From Enterobacteriaceae bacterium RIT714 (lineage in GTDB: Bacteria > Pseudomonadota > Gammaproteobacteria > Enterobacterales > Enterobacteriaceae): a stretch of 64,000 bases of DNA. Positions 1 to 8,436 of the stretch are shown one piece after another (the stretch's first letter is position 1; each line of letters starts with the position of its first letter). Made by a program: the position numbers and the translations under genes. A model generated the notes under the pieces. That model had not been told where the DNA came from. It was given only the letters and a program-made list of their open reading frames with translations, and did not search any database. The stretch lies in the NCBI GenBank assembly GCA_009668015.1, contig WJYB01000001.1:62001-126000 (forward strand). The letters are read 5' to 3'.

Positions 1-1322
1 GATCCCCAGCTGGTTTCCGGGAAGTTACCGTTATAGTCGTAGAAGCTACCGAACTCATCCGGGTAGACGTTAGCCCATGAGTTGGTGTAACGATTGGTCT
101 GACGACTGAAGCTGCCACCAATCATCATGGTGTGCTGGCGACCCAGCAGCTCGTAGCCACCATCAGCAAACAGATCCACCGCATCTACTTTACGTTTGCC
201 GCTGTTCCAGCCGGTGCCGCCAATGTAATCATAGCCAGGACCATAGTTCGAATAGGGGCCTTCCAGCATGCCGGTGTCCTTATTCACAAAGGCATCGATG
301 TACATCGCTTTGCTGTCGAATTTCGCTTCGGTATGGGTCGCATTCAGGGTGGCCTGCCAGTCGTCGGCAAAGCGCTGCTTCAGGGTGAAGAAGACCTTAT
401 TGAACTCTTTGTCGTTGTAAGCCCAGCCTGGAGACGTGCTGTGTGCGCGATCGTAATGTTTGGTGCTGCCGTCGGTGTTCCAGCGTGGCAAACCACCCCA
501 GGTCTGGTTATTGATGTCGATACGCTGATATTCGTAGCCGGCGGACAGCGAGGTGCTGGTGCCCAGGTCAGCGTCAAGAATACCGGAGAAGAAGGTTCGC
601 TTCTGATTGTAGTTGTCTAGCCAGGAGTCACTGTCCTGATAACCCGCCACGATGCGGCTGCGCAGATTGCCGTCTTCTGTCAGCGGGCTTTGCATGTCCA
701 TCACGTAGCGTTGTTTGTTCCAGCTACCGTATTCTGCCGACAGATTGGCATTGAATTCGCGGCTGGTGGCATGCTTACGAACCATATTGATCGCTGCAGA
801 CGGGTTGCCTGTGCCGGTCATCAGACCGGTGGCACCGCGGACGACTTCAACCCGCTCAAACAGGGCTGTGTCAGATTGAGAATCACCCAGATTCCAGCGC
901 GACTCGAAATAGGTTGGAATGCCATCGACCATGTAGTTGTCGATTTCAAAACCACGTGAGTAAAAGTTGCTGCGATCGGAGTCAGTGGTGCTTTTGCTGA
1001 TCCCCATCGTGTTATCCATCACGTCGCCCAGAGTTTGCAGCTGTTGGTCTTCCATGCGTTGTTCGCTGACGATCGTGACCGATTGCGGAATGTCACGCTG
1101 GACCATCTGCATTTTGGTACCCACAGTCGTGGTTTTGACGCTGTAGTCCTGACTTTCATCCGCAGCGTTCGGCTGCGATGAACCCTCAACAATGACCGTC
1201 TCTTCAGTCGGCGAAGCGAAGCTGGCGACGGGCGTCAATGCGAATGCAATGCAGGCTGCCAGCAGCGAGGGTTTAGCGACAGGCTGGCGTTGCCCGTCCT
1301 TGATATAATTCATGAAAGACAT
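1..1322 (-). CDS. fhuE: FhuE, TonB-dependent ferric-coprogen/rhodotorulate receptor (3' end outside window)
   Basis: Outer-membrane TonB-dependent receptor for hydroxamate siderophores such as coprogen. The reverse strand from 1322 reads MSFMNYIKDGQRQ, a signal peptide ending near ASFAS, then a TonB-box-like stretch (EETVIVEG), the plug domain (QRDIPQSVTIVSEQRMEDQQLQ; VEVVRGATGLMTGTGNPSAAINMVRK) and the start of the barrel. It matches E. coli FhuE through the last visible residue. About 440 codons are inside the window, so the C-terminal barrel lies beyond base 1. A second in-frame ATG at 1313 is an alternative start. FhuE is normally Fur-repressed; I see no convincing Fur box, only the inverted repeat listed upstream. 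The divergent neighbour hinT is the same as in E. coli. Confidence 0.96.
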   Translation of the reverse strand, partial: MSFMNYIKDGQRQPVAKPSLLAACIAFALTPVASFASPTEETVIVEGSSQPNAADESQDYSVKTTTVGTKMQMVQRDIPQSVTIVSEQRMEDQQLQTLGDVMDNTMGISKSTTDSDRSNFYSRGFEIDNYMVDGIPTYFESRWNLGDSQSDTALFERVEVVRGATGLMTGTGNPSAAINMVRKHATSREFNANLSAEYGSWNKQRYVMDMQSPLTEDGNLRSRIVAGYQDSDSWLDNYNQKRTFFSGILDADLGTSTSLSAGYEYQRIDINNQTWGGLPRWNTDGSTKHYDRAHSTSPGWAYNDKEFNKVFFTLKQRFADDWQATLNATHTEAKFDSKAMYIDAFVNKDTGMLEGPYSNYGPGYDYIGGTGWNSGKRKVDAVDLFADGGYELLGRQHTMMIGGSFSRQTNRYTNSWANVYPDEFGSFYDYNGNFPETSWG

Positions 1323-1419
1323 CAACAAACCTTTCTGAGTGAAATGTGAATGTTATGCCCCAGTTCCGTAAGTACAGTCTGGGGTCGTTTTCTGGGTATA
1401 AAACGCGCATGAAAATGCA

Positions 1420-1438
1420 AATGCGAAATATACGCATT
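1420..1438. promoter_or_regulatory. 19-bp perfect inverted repeat upstream of fhuE
   Basis: AATGCG, a 7-base AT-rich centre, then CGCATT, about 100 bases upstream of the fhuE start. The rest of the 355-base fhuE-hinT gap holds two more small inverted repeats (CTGAAA/TTTCAG at 1474-1490 and GGTCAC/GTGACC at 1511-1525) and no gene that I can support. The site does not match the Fur consensus well, so the binding protein is unknown. Confidence 0.35.
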
Positions 1439-1677
1439 AGGATTCATCATGTAAACAGATGTAACCATATCATCTGAAATAATGTTTCAGTAAATTCAGC
1501 GGGTAGCGCCGGTCACTCTGTGACCAGCATTTGCACGATAAGGAAAGAAATCGAGGGATAAGGTTGAAAGGACAGGAGAAACTCGCTCATACTCATGTGT
1601 TGTGTCACAAGGCAGTCCGCAACAGGTATGTCAGTGTCGGACCTGCTACGCCAGATTAAACATAAAAGGAAAACGTC

Positions 1678-2037
1678 ATGGCTGAAGAAACCATTTTCAG
1701 TAAAATTATCCGTCGTGAGATCCCATCGGATATCGTGTATCAGGATGAACTGGTCACGGCTTTTCGCGACATTTCGCCTCAGGCTCCGACACACATTCTT
1801 ATTATTCCCAATATTCTGATTCCGACAGTAAATGACGTGAAAACTGAGCATGAAGTGGCTTTAGGCCGTATGCTGACGGTAGCAGCGAAAATTGCTGAAC
1901 AGGAAGGGATTGCCGAAGACGGATATCGTCTGATCATGAACTGTAATCGTCATGGTGGGCAGGAAGTTTATCACATTCATATGCATTTGCTGGGCGGACG
2001 TCCGCTGGGGCCAATGCTGGCGCATAAAGGTCTTTGA
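1678..2037 (+). CDS. hinT: HinT, purine nucleoside phosphoramidase (HIT family)
   Basis: Cytoplasmic histidine-triad hydrolase that cleaves adenosine 5'-phosphoramidates and aminoacyl adenylates. The HIT motif is H99-I-H101-M-H103 followed by LLGG, with the catalytic His in the middle of the triad and a conserved H39 in the N-terminal half. The 119-residue length equals the E. coli protein. The ATG follows AAAAGGAAAAC, a good ribosome-binding site. It leads the set hinT-ycfL-lpoB-thiK-nagZ-ycfP, where gaps are a few bases or negative, so it is probably the first gene of an operon. Confidence 0.97.
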   Translation: MAEETIFSKIIRREIPSDIVYQDELVTAFRDISPQAPTHILIIPNILIPTVNDVKTEHEVALGRMLTVAAKIAEQEGIAEDGYRLIMNCNRHGGQEVYHIHMHLLGGRPLGPMLAHKGL

Positions 2038-2038
2038 T

Positions 2039-2413
2039 ATGCAAAGAGGGCGTATTGCGGTTCTGATGTTGGCGATAATGATGGCGGGCTGTAGCTCGCG
2101 TCCTGCGATCCCGGTCAGTGATGAACAGACGTTGGTCATGGAGTCATCGGTACTGGCGGCGGGGATCTCTGCACAAGCGCCGTCGCTGACGATAAGTGAA
2201 ATCCAGCCGTCTGCGTCTTCTACGCTCTATAACGAAAGACATGAGCCTGTCACCGTCCACTATCGCTTTTTCTGGTACGACGTAAGAGGCCTCGAAATGC
2301 ACCCGCTTGAAGCGCCACGCAGTGTCACTATCCCGGCTAATTCGTCGGTTACACTTTATGGCAGCGCTAATTATCTGGGTGCGCATAAGGTCAGACTGTA
2401 TCTTTATTTGTAA
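2039..2413 (+). CDS. ycfL: YcfL, small lipoprotein of unknown function
   Basis: Predicted 124-residue lipoprotein. The N-terminus MQRGRIAVLMLAIMMAGC is a signal peptide with lipobox MAGC, so C18 would be lipidated. The remainder is a small beta-rich DUF1425-type domain (SISEIQPS-like and NERHEPVTVHYRFFWYD segments). I chose the ATG at 2039 over an upstream start that would overlap hinT, because only this start gives a signal peptide and the E. coli length. It begins one base after the hinT stop, so translation is probably coupled. Function is unknown; its neighbour lpoB suggests an envelope role. Confidence 0.93.
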   Translation: MQRGRIAVLMLAIMMAGCSSRPAIPVSDEQTLVMESSVLAAGISAQAPSLTISEIQPSASSTLYNERHEPVTVHYRFFWYDVRGLEMHPLEAPRSVTIPANSSVTLYGSANYLGAHKVRLYLYL

Positions 2414-2423
2414 GGGGTGAACC

Positions 2424-3074
2424 TTGATTAAGAATTTGAGCCGTTACGCGCTCGTGACTGCATTTGCGCTTTTCCTGTCGGGATGTATTAACCGCTCGGA
2501 ACAGCCGCCCGCACCCGTCGAAGAGGTTAAACCGGGCACTGAACAGCCGGTTCAGCCGACGCAACCCGTGCCTACGGTGCCTTCCGTCCCCACGATCCCT
2601 GCACAGCCGGGCCCGATTGAGCATCCTGATCAAACGTCTCAGCCTGCGCCGCGCGTTCGTCACTATGACTGGAATGGTGCGATGCAGCCGATGGTCGGCA
2701 AAATGTTGCAGGCTCAGGGCGTCACGGCCGGAAGCGTATTGCTGGTAGACAGTGTTAACAACCGCACTAACGGTACGCTGAACGCCGGCGAAGCCACGGA
2801 AGTGCTGCGTAACGCGCTGGCCAATAACGGCAAATTTACGCTGGTCTCGGCGCAGCAATTGGCGGTCGCGAAGCAGCAGCTGGGTCTGTCCCCACAGGAC
2901 AGCCTGGGATCGCGCAGTAAAGCGATCGGTATCGCGCGTAACGTGGGCGCGCAGTACGTCCTCTATTCCAGCGCGACCGGTAACGTGAACACACCAGCAC
3001 TGCAAATGCAGCTCATGCTGGTCCAGACAGGTGAAATTATCTGGTCAGGTAAAGGTGCCGTTACACAGCAATAA
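2424..3074 (+). CDS. lpoB: LpoB, outer-membrane lipoprotein activator of PBP1B
   Basis: LpoB is anchored in the outer membrane and reaches across the periplasm to stimulate the peptidoglycan synthase PBP1B (MrcB). The start codon is TTG, after AAGGGGTGAACC. Lipobox LSGC gives a lipidated C21. Residues about 25-75 are a long Pro/Gln-rich disordered linker (repeated QPVQPTQPVPTVP type). The C-terminal globular domain (RHYDWNGAMQPMV to [14 protein letters not shown]) matches E. coli LpoB closely; length is 216 against 213. Its last 20 bases overlap the thiK reading frame. Confidence 0.97.
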   Translation: MIKNLSRYALVTAFALFLSGCINRSEQPPAPVEEVKPGTEQPVQPTQPVPTVPSVPTIPAQPGPIEHPDQTSQPAPRVRHYDWNGAMQPMVGKMLQAQGVTAGSVLLVDSVNNRTNGTLNAGEATEVLRNALANNGKFTLVSAQQLAVAKQQLGLSPQDSLGSRSKAIGIARNVGAQYVLYSSATGNVNTPALQMQLMLVQTGEIIWSGKGAVTQQ

Positions 3075-3879
3075 CGTCTCGCGCGAGGACCTCATCTCGC
3101 GCTATTTTCCGCAGTACCGCATCGTCGCGCCGCAAACCCATGCCGGGTTTAGCGGCGCGAGTTGCATTATCGAACAGGGTGAACATCGGCTGATTTTACG
3201 CCAGCACCACGATTTGACTGCGCCTACCTTCTGTTTTCGTCGTCAGTATTGTGCGCTGAGGCGTCTTCCTGCCGATCTCGTACCCAAACCGCACTTCTTC
3301 AGTCACGGCTGGATGGCCGTGGAGTATCTGGCGGGCGAAATCGAAAGCGTGCTTCCGGATACGCAAACCCTTGCGGGCATGTTGTATCATCTGCATCGTC
3401 ATTCCCGGCTGGGCTGGCGTATTACGCTGTTGCCGCTGCTTAACGATTACTGGCAGCGGGCGCTTCCCTCCCGACGAACGCCATTCTGGCTGGCAACGCT
3501 AAAGCGTCTGCGTCAACGGGGCGAGCCGCAGCCGCTGCGGTTAGTGCCTCTGCATATGGATGTTCATGCCGGAAATATCGTTCATACCCCAACGGGCGAG
3601 CGGCTCATCGACTGGGAATATGCCGGGGATGGGGACGTGGCGCTTGAGCTTGCCGCCGTCTGGATGCCAACGGAAACGTCCCGGCAGGCGCTGGTTCAGG
3701 AGTATGCGCAAAAGGCCCACATGGATCCCGGGCCGCTCCGGCATCAGGTTAACGAGTGGCAGCCCTGGGTGCTGATGATGATGGCAGGCTGGTATGAGTT
3801 ACGCTTGCGACAATCGGGCGACAAACAATTTATCGCGCTGGCAGATGACGTCTGGCGCAGGTTACAAACTAAAGGATAA
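3055..3879 (+). CDS. thiK: ThiK, thiamine kinase
   Basis: Phosphorylates thiamine to thiamine monophosphate in vitamin salvage. An APH/choline-kinase-like fold is visible: the catalytic-loop motif LHMDVHAGN and, about 20 residues on, [11 protein letters not shown] supplying the Mg-binding Asp. I chose the GTG at 3055 ([13 protein letters not shown]), which gives 274 residues, the same as the E. coli enzyme as I recall it; a start further upstream would lie deep in lpoB. The frame overlaps the lpoB end by 20 bases, indicating translational coupling. NagZ follows 11 bases later. Confidence 0.94.
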   Translation: MPLHSNNVSREDLISRYFPQYRIVAPQTHAGFSGASCIIEQGEHRLILRQHHDLTAPTFCFRRQYCALRRLPADLVPKPHFFSHGWMAVEYLAGEIESVLPDTQTLAGMLYHLHRHSRLGWRITLLPLLNDYWQRALPSRRTPFWLATLKRLRQRGEPQPLRLVPLHMDVHAGNIVHTPTGERLIDWEYAGDGDVALELAAVWMPTETSRQALVQEYAQKAHMDPGPLRHQVNEWQPWVLMMMAGWYELRLRQSGDKQFIALADDVWRRLQTKG

Positions 3880-3890
3880 GAGAGGTTCGT

Positions 3891-4916
3891 GTGGGTCCAG
3901 TCATGTTGGATGTCGAAGGGTATGAACTTGATGCGGAGGAGCGCGAGATTCTGGCGCATCCGCTGGTGGGGGGACTGATTCTGTTTACCCGCAACTATCA
4001 CGATCCTGAGCAGCTGCGCGAGCTGGTTCGTCAAATCCGCGAAGCATCCCGCAACCGACTGGTGGTGGCCGTGGATCAGGAAGGCGGACGCGTGCAGCGT
4101 TTTCGCGACGGTTTCACCCGTCTCCCGGCCGCGCAATCTTTTGCTGCTTTGCTCGGTACAGAGAAGGGCGGCGTGCTGGCGCAGGAGGCGGGCTGGCTGA
4201 TGGCGAGCGAAATGATTGCGATGGACATCGACATTAGCTTCGCGCCGGTTCTGGACGTCGGGCATATCAGCGCTGCCATTGGGGAGCGCTCTTACCATGA
4301 AGATCCGCACACCGCGCTGGCGATGGCGACGTGTTTCATCGACGGTATGCATGACGCCGGGATGAAAACCACCGGTAAACACTTCCCGGGACATGGGGCG
4401 GTCACGGCAGATTCTCATAAAGAGACGCCGCGCGATCCACGCCCGGAAGCGGACATTCGCGCCAAAGATATGTCCGTATTCCGCTCACTCATTACCGACA
4501 ACAAACTCGACGCCATCATGCCTGCGCACGTGATTTACAGCGATGTCGATCCCCGCCCGGCCAGCGGCTCTCCCCACTGGCTGAAAAAGGTGCTGCGCCA
4601 GGAGCTTGGCTTTAACGGCGTCATTTTCTCTGATGATTTGTCGATGGAAGGGGCGGCGATTATGGGGAGTTACGCTGAGCGCGGGCAAGCGTCGCTGGAT
4701 GCAGGTTGCGATATGATCCTGGTCTGCAATAATCGTAAAGGTGCGGTGAGCGTGTTAGATAACCTGTCGCCGATCAATGCTGAGCGTGTTACACAATTGT
4801 ATCATAAAGGTTCATTTAGCCGTCAGGAGCTGATGAGCACCGAACGCTGGAAAACGGTAAATGCACAGCTTGAGGCGCTCAATGAACGCTGGCAGGCACA
4901 CAAAGCGGGCCAATAA
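3891..4916 (+). CDS. nagZ: NagZ, beta-N-acetylhexosaminidase (GH3)
   Basis: Cytoplasmic GH3 enzyme that removes GlcNAc from anhydro-muropeptides in cell-wall recycling. Its products feed AmpR signalling where ampC/ampR are present. The GTG start follows AGAGGTTC. KHFPGHG is at 163-169, the mobile loop D-S-H with H176 acts as general acid/base, and D248 in FSDDLSMEG is the nucleophile. The 341 residues equal the E. coli length and sequence similarity is very high. It works in the same pathway as nagK, about 14 kb downstream. Confidence 0.98.
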   Translation: MGPVMLDVEGYELDAEEREILAHPLVGGLILFTRNYHDPEQLRELVRQIREASRNRLVVAVDQEGGRVQRFRDGFTRLPAAQSFAALLGTEKGGVLAQEAGWLMASEMIAMDIDISFAPVLDVGHISAAIGERSYHEDPHTALAMATCFIDGMHDAGMKTTGKHFPGHGAVTADSHKETPRDPRPEADIRAKDMSVFRSLITDNKLDAIMPAHVIYSDVDPRPASGSPHWLKKVLRQELGFNGVIFSDDLSMEGAAIMGSYAERGQASLDAGCDMILVCNNRKGAVSVLDNLSPINAERVTQLYHKGSFSRQELMSTERWKTVNAQLEALNERWQAHKAGQ

Positions 4917-4950
4917 CCCCTCTCGGAAGGCGTAGTGTGGCGAGGAAACG

Positions 4951-5493
4951 ATGATCATTTATTTGCACGGTTTTGATTCGAATAGTCCTGGTAATCATGA
5001 GAAAGTGCTGCAGCTGCAGTTTATCGATCCGGACGTGCGTCTGATTAGCTACAGTACGCGCCATCCGAAACATGACATGCAGCATCTGCTGAAAGAAGTG
5101 GACAAGATGCTGCAACTGAATGTTGACGAGCGCCCGCTGATCTGTGGCGTGGGCCTGGGCGGCTACTGGGCGGAGCGCATCGGCTTTCTTTGCGATATGC
5201 GCCAGGTGGTGTTCAATCCTAATTTGTTCCCTAACGAGAACATGGAAGGCAAAATCGATCGCCCGGAAGAGTATGTCGATATTGCGACAAAATGCGTCAG
5301 TAATTTCCGCGAGAAGAATCGCGACCGTTGCATGGTGATCCTCTCTCGTGAGGATGAAGCGCTGGACAGTCAACGCTCCGCTGAGTTGCTGCATCATTAC
5401 TATGAAATTGTGTGGGATGAAGAGCAGACCCACAAATTCAAAAACATTTCTGTGCATTTGCAGCGTATCAAAGCGTTTAAAACGCTCGGTTAA
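4951..5493 (+). CDS. ycfP: YcfP, UPF0227 alpha/beta-hydrolase-like protein
   Basis: A 180-residue esterase-like protein of unknown substrate. The N-terminus [15 protein letters not shown] is the oxyanion strand typical of alpha/beta hydrolases. The nucleophile elbow position reads [10 protein letters not shown], so the usual Ser of G-x-S-x-G is replaced by Leu, and a classical triad cannot be assigned. The protein is highly conserved in enterobacteria. It is the last gene of the hinT-nagZ run and is followed by an intrinsic terminator at 5513-5547. Confidence 0.92.
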   Translation: MIIYLHGFDSNSPGNHEKVLQLQFIDPDVRLISYSTRHPKHDMQHLLKEVDKMLQLNVDERPLICGVGLGGYWAERIGFLCDMRQVVFNPNLFPNENMEGKIDRPEEYVDIATKCVSNFREKNRDRCMVILSREDEALDSQRSAELLHHYYEIVWDEEQTHKFKNISVHLQRIKAFKTLG

Positions 5494-5512
5494 GCCCTCC
5501 AGTGAGTCTCTC

Positions 5513-5547
5513 AAGCCCGGCGGCGAAAGCTTGCCGGGCTTTGTCTT
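5513..5547 (+). terminator. Intrinsic terminator after ycfP
   Basis: Stem AAGCCCGGC (5513-5521) pairs with GCCGGGCTT (5533-5541), followed by TGTCTTT. It closes the hinT-ycfP transcript. Confidence 0.8.
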
Positions 5548-5580
5548 TGCTACAATTGTACAAATTTAAATCATCAAAAC

Positions 5581-5594
5581 TTGATTCATATCAA
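5581..5594 (+). promoter_or_regulatory. Perfect FNR box upstream of ndh
   Basis: TTGATTCATATCAA matches the FNR consensus TTGAT-N4-ATCAA exactly. It lies about 140 bases before the ndh start. E. coli ndh is known to be repressed by FNR without oxygen, and this site fits that control. Confidence 0.88.
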
Positions 5595-5729
5595 TTTTGG
5601 TATGACCAATGCGCCTTGCGTGTTATTCTCAATGCACCTGAATGGTTTCAGTGCGGTAACCTGTTGTTAATTAAGGGTTATTTTAATAACTTTTAATTAA
5701 CAATTGGTTAATAATTTGAGGGGGTCACA

Positions 5730-7034
5730 TTGACTACGCCATTGAAAAAGATAGTGATTGTAGGCGGCGGCGCAGGTGGGCTGGAGCTGGCTACGCAACT
5801 CGGTAAAAAACTGGGCCGTGGCAAAAAAGCCAAAATTACACTGGTTGATCGCAACCACAGCCATCTGTGGAAACCATTGCTGCATGAAGTGGCGACCGGT
5901 TCACTGGATGAAGGTGTCGATGCCCTGAGCTATCTGGCGCACGCGCGTAATCATGATTTCCAGTTCCAGCTGGGTTCGGTCATGGATATCAACCGCGAGA
6001 GCAAAACCATTACGCTGGCAGAATTGCGTGATGAGAAAGGCGAGCTGTTGGTTCCGGAGCGTAAACTGCCGTATGACACGCTGGTGATGGCCCTGGGCAG
6101 CACCTCTAACGATTTCAACACGCCTGGCGTTAAAGATCACTGTATCTTCCTGGATAACCCGCATCAGGCGCGTCGCTTCCATCAGGAAATGCTCAACCTG
6201 TTCCTGAAATATTCCAATAATCTCGGCGCGAACGGAAAAGTGAATATCGCTATTGTCGGCGGCGGCGCAACCGGCGTAGAGCTCTCTGCCGAACTGCATA
6301 ATGCGGTGAAACAGCTGCACAGCTACGGCTATAAAGGGCTGACAAACGACGCGCTAAACGTCACGCTGGTCGAAGCCGGCGAACGCATTCTGCCTGCGCT
6401 GCCACCGCGTATTTCAGGCGCGGCGCATAACGAGCTGACCAAAATGGGCGTGCGTGTACTGACGCAAACCATGGTGACCAGCGCGGACGCGGGCGGCCTG
6501 CATACCAAAGACGGTGAATATCTTAAAGCCGATCTGATGGTCTGGGCGGCGGGGATCAAAGCCCCTGACTTTATGAAAGAGATTGGCGGCCTGGAAACGA
6601 ACCGCATTAACCAGCTGGTGGTTGAACCCACGCTGCAAACCACCCGCGATCCGGACATTTACGCCATCGGCGACTGCGCTTCTTGTGCTCGCCCGGAAGG
6701 TGGATTCGTTCCGCCTCGCGCTCAGGCTGCGCATCAGATGGCAAGCCTTGCGCTGCATAACATTCTGGCGCAGACCAGGGGTAAAGCCATGAAGTCGTAT
6801 GTCTATAAAGACCACGGCTCTCTGGTCTCCCTGTCTAACTTCTCCACCGTGGGCAGTCTGATGGGTAACCTGATGCGCGGCTCGATGATGGTTGAAGGCC
6901 GCATTGCGCGCTTTGTGTATATTTCGCTTTATCGTATGCACCAGGTGGCGCTGCACGGTTACTTCAAAACGGGCTTAATGATGCTGGTAGGCAGTATCAA
7001 CCGTGTGATCCGCCCGCGTCTCAAACTGCACTAA
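5730..7034 (+). CDS. ndh: Ndh, NADH:quinone oxidoreductase type II
   Basis: Peripheral inner-membrane flavoprotein that oxidises NADH and reduces ubiquinone without pumping protons. The FAD-binding dinucleotide fold is GGGAGG at 12-17; the NADH fold is VGGGATGVE near residue 175; the FAD-contacting AIGDCA motif is in the C-terminal third. The C-terminal [22 protein letters not shown] region is the amphipathic membrane-binding end. The TTG start follows GAGGGGGTCAC and gives 434 residues, as in E. coli. It is monocistronic: an FNR box sits upstream and a terminator at 7042-7067 downstream. Confidence 0.98.
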   Translation: MTTPLKKIVIVGGGAGGLELATQLGKKLGRGKKAKITLVDRNHSHLWKPLLHEVATGSLDEGVDALSYLAHARNHDFQFQLGSVMDINRESKTITLAELRDEKGELLVPERKLPYDTLVMALGSTSNDFNTPGVKDHCIFLDNPHQARRFHQEMLNLFLKYSNNLGANGKVNIAIVGGGATGVELSAELHNAVKQLHSYGYKGLTNDALNVTLVEAGERILPALPPRISGAAHNELTKMGVRVLTQTMVTSADAGGLHTKDGEYLKADLMVWAAGIKAPDFMKEIGGLETNRINQLVVEPTLQTTRDPDIYAIGDCASCARPEGGFVPPRAQAAHQMASLALHNILAQTRGKAMKSYVYKDHGSLVSLSNFSTVGSLMGNLMRGSMMVEGRIARFVYISLYRMHQVALHGYFKTGLMMLVGSINRVIRPRLKLH

Positions 7035-7041
7035 TCCTGTC

Positions 7042-7067
7042 GTCCCTCCGGTCACGGAGGGACTTTT
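7042..7067 (+). terminator. Intrinsic terminator after ndh
   Basis: GTCCCTCC (7042-7049) pairs with GGAGGGAC (7056-7063), then TTTT. Confidence 0.8.
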
Positions 7068-7223
7068 AGCATATCCTGCTGTCAATCCTGACCAGAGGGC
7101 TTAGGAGTTCTCTGAAACCCGGCAATTCTCTTTTTATTCCTCTTTTTTTGCGCCTTATTCTGATTGGCGAGTCCTCTCTTTGACTGCAGAATTGTTACTA
7201 ATAGCAACAAAGGAGGAAGTCCC

Positions 7224-7763
7224 GTGAATAAATCAATGTTGGCGGGTATAGGGATTGGCGTAGCTGCGGCGCTGGGCGTGGCGGCAGTAGCCAGTCTGAA
7301 CGTGTTCGAACGTGGCCCGCAGTATGCTCAGGTTGTTTCCGCTACACCGATTAAAGAGTCGGTGAAAACGCCTCGTCAGGAGTGCCGAAATGTGGCGGTG
7401 ACTCACCGTCGTCCGGTACAGGATGAAAACCGTATTGCCGGTTCTGTTCTCGGTGCGGTAGCGGGTGGAGTGATTGGTCATCAGTTTGGCGGGGGGCGCG
7501 GTAAAGACGTTGCCACCGTTGTCGGTGCGCTGGGCGGGGGCTATGCAGGCAACCAGGTCCAGGGTGCGATGCAGGAGGGTGACACCTACACCACCACGCA
7601 GCAGCGCTGCAAAACAGTTTATGACAAATCAGAAAAAATGCTCGGCTATGATGTGACCTACAAGATTGGCGATCAGCAGGGTAAAATCCGCATGGATAAA
7701 GATCCCGGCACCCAGATCCCACTGGATGGCAATGGCCAACTGGTTCTGAATAACAAGGTGTAA
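7224..7763 (+). CDS. ycfJ: YcfJ, glycine-zipper envelope protein
   Basis: A 179-residue protein with an N-terminal hydrophobic segment (MLAGIGIGVAAALGVAAVASL) and a central glycine-zipper 2TM region (GSVLGAVAGGVIGHQFGGGRGKD; VVGALGGGYAGNQ), the Rick_17kDa/SlyB-type fold. The start is the GTG at 7224 directly after AAAGGAGGAAGTCCC, an almost ideal ribosome-binding site; an upstream in-frame ATG lacks one. Length and sequence match E. coli YcfJ. Its exact role is unknown. It is monocistronic, with a strong terminator at 7785-7821. Confidence 0.94.
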   Translation: MNKSMLAGIGIGVAAALGVAAVASLNVFERGPQYAQVVSATPIKESVKTPRQECRNVAVTHRRPVQDENRIAGSVLGAVAGGVIGHQFGGGRGKDVATVVGALGGGYAGNQVQGAMQEGDTYTTTQQRCKTVYDKSEKMLGYDVTYKIGDQQGKIRMDKDPGTQIPLDGNGQLVLNNKV

Positions 7764-7784
7764 AAAAGGTGTTTTTTTACATTC

Positions 7785-7821
7785 GGCTCCTCAAACGCTC
7801 AGGCTGAGGAGCCTTTTTTTT
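7785..7821 (+). terminator. Intrinsic terminator after ycfJ
   Basis: GGCTCCTCA (7785-7793) pairs with TGAGGAGCC (7805-7813), followed by eight T. Confidence 0.9.
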
Positions 7822-7836
7822 GCTGTAAAAACAGGG

Positions 7837-7992
7837 TTAAAGGTCAAAGGTATCGTGCTGGCGCAGGAGCAGAAATCCGGTGATCAGTATTGAAATAAAC
7901 GCGAACAGTACCGAACCACCACATAAAACCCAAAGACCAAATAACAATGTAATTACTATTAACACTTTGAATAATGGTAATAGCAAAATCAT
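7837..7992 (-). CDS. Unrecognised 51-residue membrane microprotein
   Basis: Too short for most gene callers. The ATG (7992-7990) follows GGAAAATAAAG on the reverse strand. The product begins MILLLPLFKVLIVITLLFGL, continues WVLCGGSVLFAFISILITGF and ends LLLRQHDTFDL. It has two hydrophobic segments (about 1-22 and 27-43) around a short WVLCGGS turn and a charged C-terminus, so it is probably an inner-membrane hairpin. An 11-base gap separates it from the 35-codon frame upstream, and both lie behind a perfect sigma-S -10 element at 8171-8181. I do not recognise the family. The segment is not in K-12 between ycfJ and comR as far as I recall. Confidence 0.6.
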   Translation of the reverse strand: MILLLPLFKVLIVITLLFGLWVLCGGSVLFAFISILITGFLLLRQHDTFDL

Positions 7993-8003
7993 CTTTATTT
8001 TCC

Positions 8004-8111
8004 TTACGCATGTGTACAGTCAGAAAGCGTTCTTATTCTTAACAGATAACTCATTGCAACCGCCGCATCGGTGGGGGAAAAGTCAATCACTGCGGTTTTC
8101 GGCGTCTTCAT
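8004..8111 (-). CDS. Unrecognised 35-residue small ORF (possible leader or microprotein)
   Basis: Starts MKTPKTAVIDFSPTDAAVAM and ends SYLLRIRTLSDCTHA. It is the first open frame behind the promoter at 8171-8181. An AGGAG lies 13 bases before the ATG, rather far for an efficient ribosome-binding site. No hydrophobic span is present. It may be a soluble microprotein or a leader peptide whose translation controls the membrane protein 11 bases downstream. The 5' untranslated part holds a 19-bp palindrome that would fold as a hairpin in the RNA. Function is unknown. Confidence 0.4.
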   Translation of the reverse strand: MKTPKTAVIDFSPTDAAVAMSYLLRIRTLSDCTHA

Positions 8112-8137
8112 GACGTTAACGGGTCTCCTGTTTAGCG

Positions 8138-8156
8138 GCTGCTAATCATTAGCAGC
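8138..8156. promoter_or_regulatory. 19-bp perfect palindrome in the leader of the small operon
   Basis: GCTGCTAAT, one central base, ATTAGCAGC. It lies between the predicted transcription start (about 8167) and the first ATG (8111). It could be an operator for a dimeric repressor or an RNA hairpin affecting translation. Confidence 0.45.
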
Positions 8157-8170
8157 ACAATAATCACACC

Positions 8171-8181
8171 TTAAGCATAGC
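8171..8181 (-). promoter_or_regulatory. Sigma-S-type extended -10 for the small operon
   Basis: The reverse strand reads GCTATGCTTAA, matching the sigma-S extended -10 consensus KCTAYRCTTAA at all 11 positions. No strong -35 is visible, as is common for sigma-S promoters. Further upstream, GTTTA and TAAAC arms (within 8205-8225) form another short inverted repeat. The rest of 8182-8415 holds only a weak 40-codon frame. Confidence 0.6.
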
Positions 8182-8415
8182 AAACGAGACGCATTTTGAA
8201 AAAGGTTTAGCCTATTGTTAAACAGGCCAAACGCAGTTTCAGCGATTAAAAGGGCAGCGCGTCATTCAGACCAACGCGGCGGCCACGACCTTGTACGCGA
8301 AGAGTGAAGGCGCACGCCATCACTCAGTACCACAATGGCGCGTCCACGCCTGTTCATCCCGTTGAAGCGGATTAACAGCATAAGGAATTGATAAGGGGAG
8401 GAGTGCGAAATGAAA

Positions 8416-8431
8416 GGGCGGTGACCCGCCC
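8416..8431 (-). terminator. Probable terminator after comR
   Basis: GGGCGG and CCGCCC arms with a 4-base loop, followed on the reverse strand by TTTCATTT, six bases beyond the comR stop. Confidence 0.6.
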
Positions 8432-8436
8432 CGGAA

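Noticed and set aside
1323..1677. Search for a Fur box in the fhuE-hinT region
   Set aside because: No stretch matches the 19-bp Fur consensus or a run of NATWAT hexamers well enough.
7880..8113. A 77-codon forward frame overlapping the two reverse-strand microproteins
   Set aside because: No ribosome-binding site or promoter, and composition mirrors the antisense membrane gene.
8220..8380. A 40-codon frame on the reverse strand (MLLIRFNGMNRRGRAIVVLS ...) between the small operon and comR
   Set aside because: No usable ribosome-binding site and basic, low-complexity composition; not enough support for a gene.
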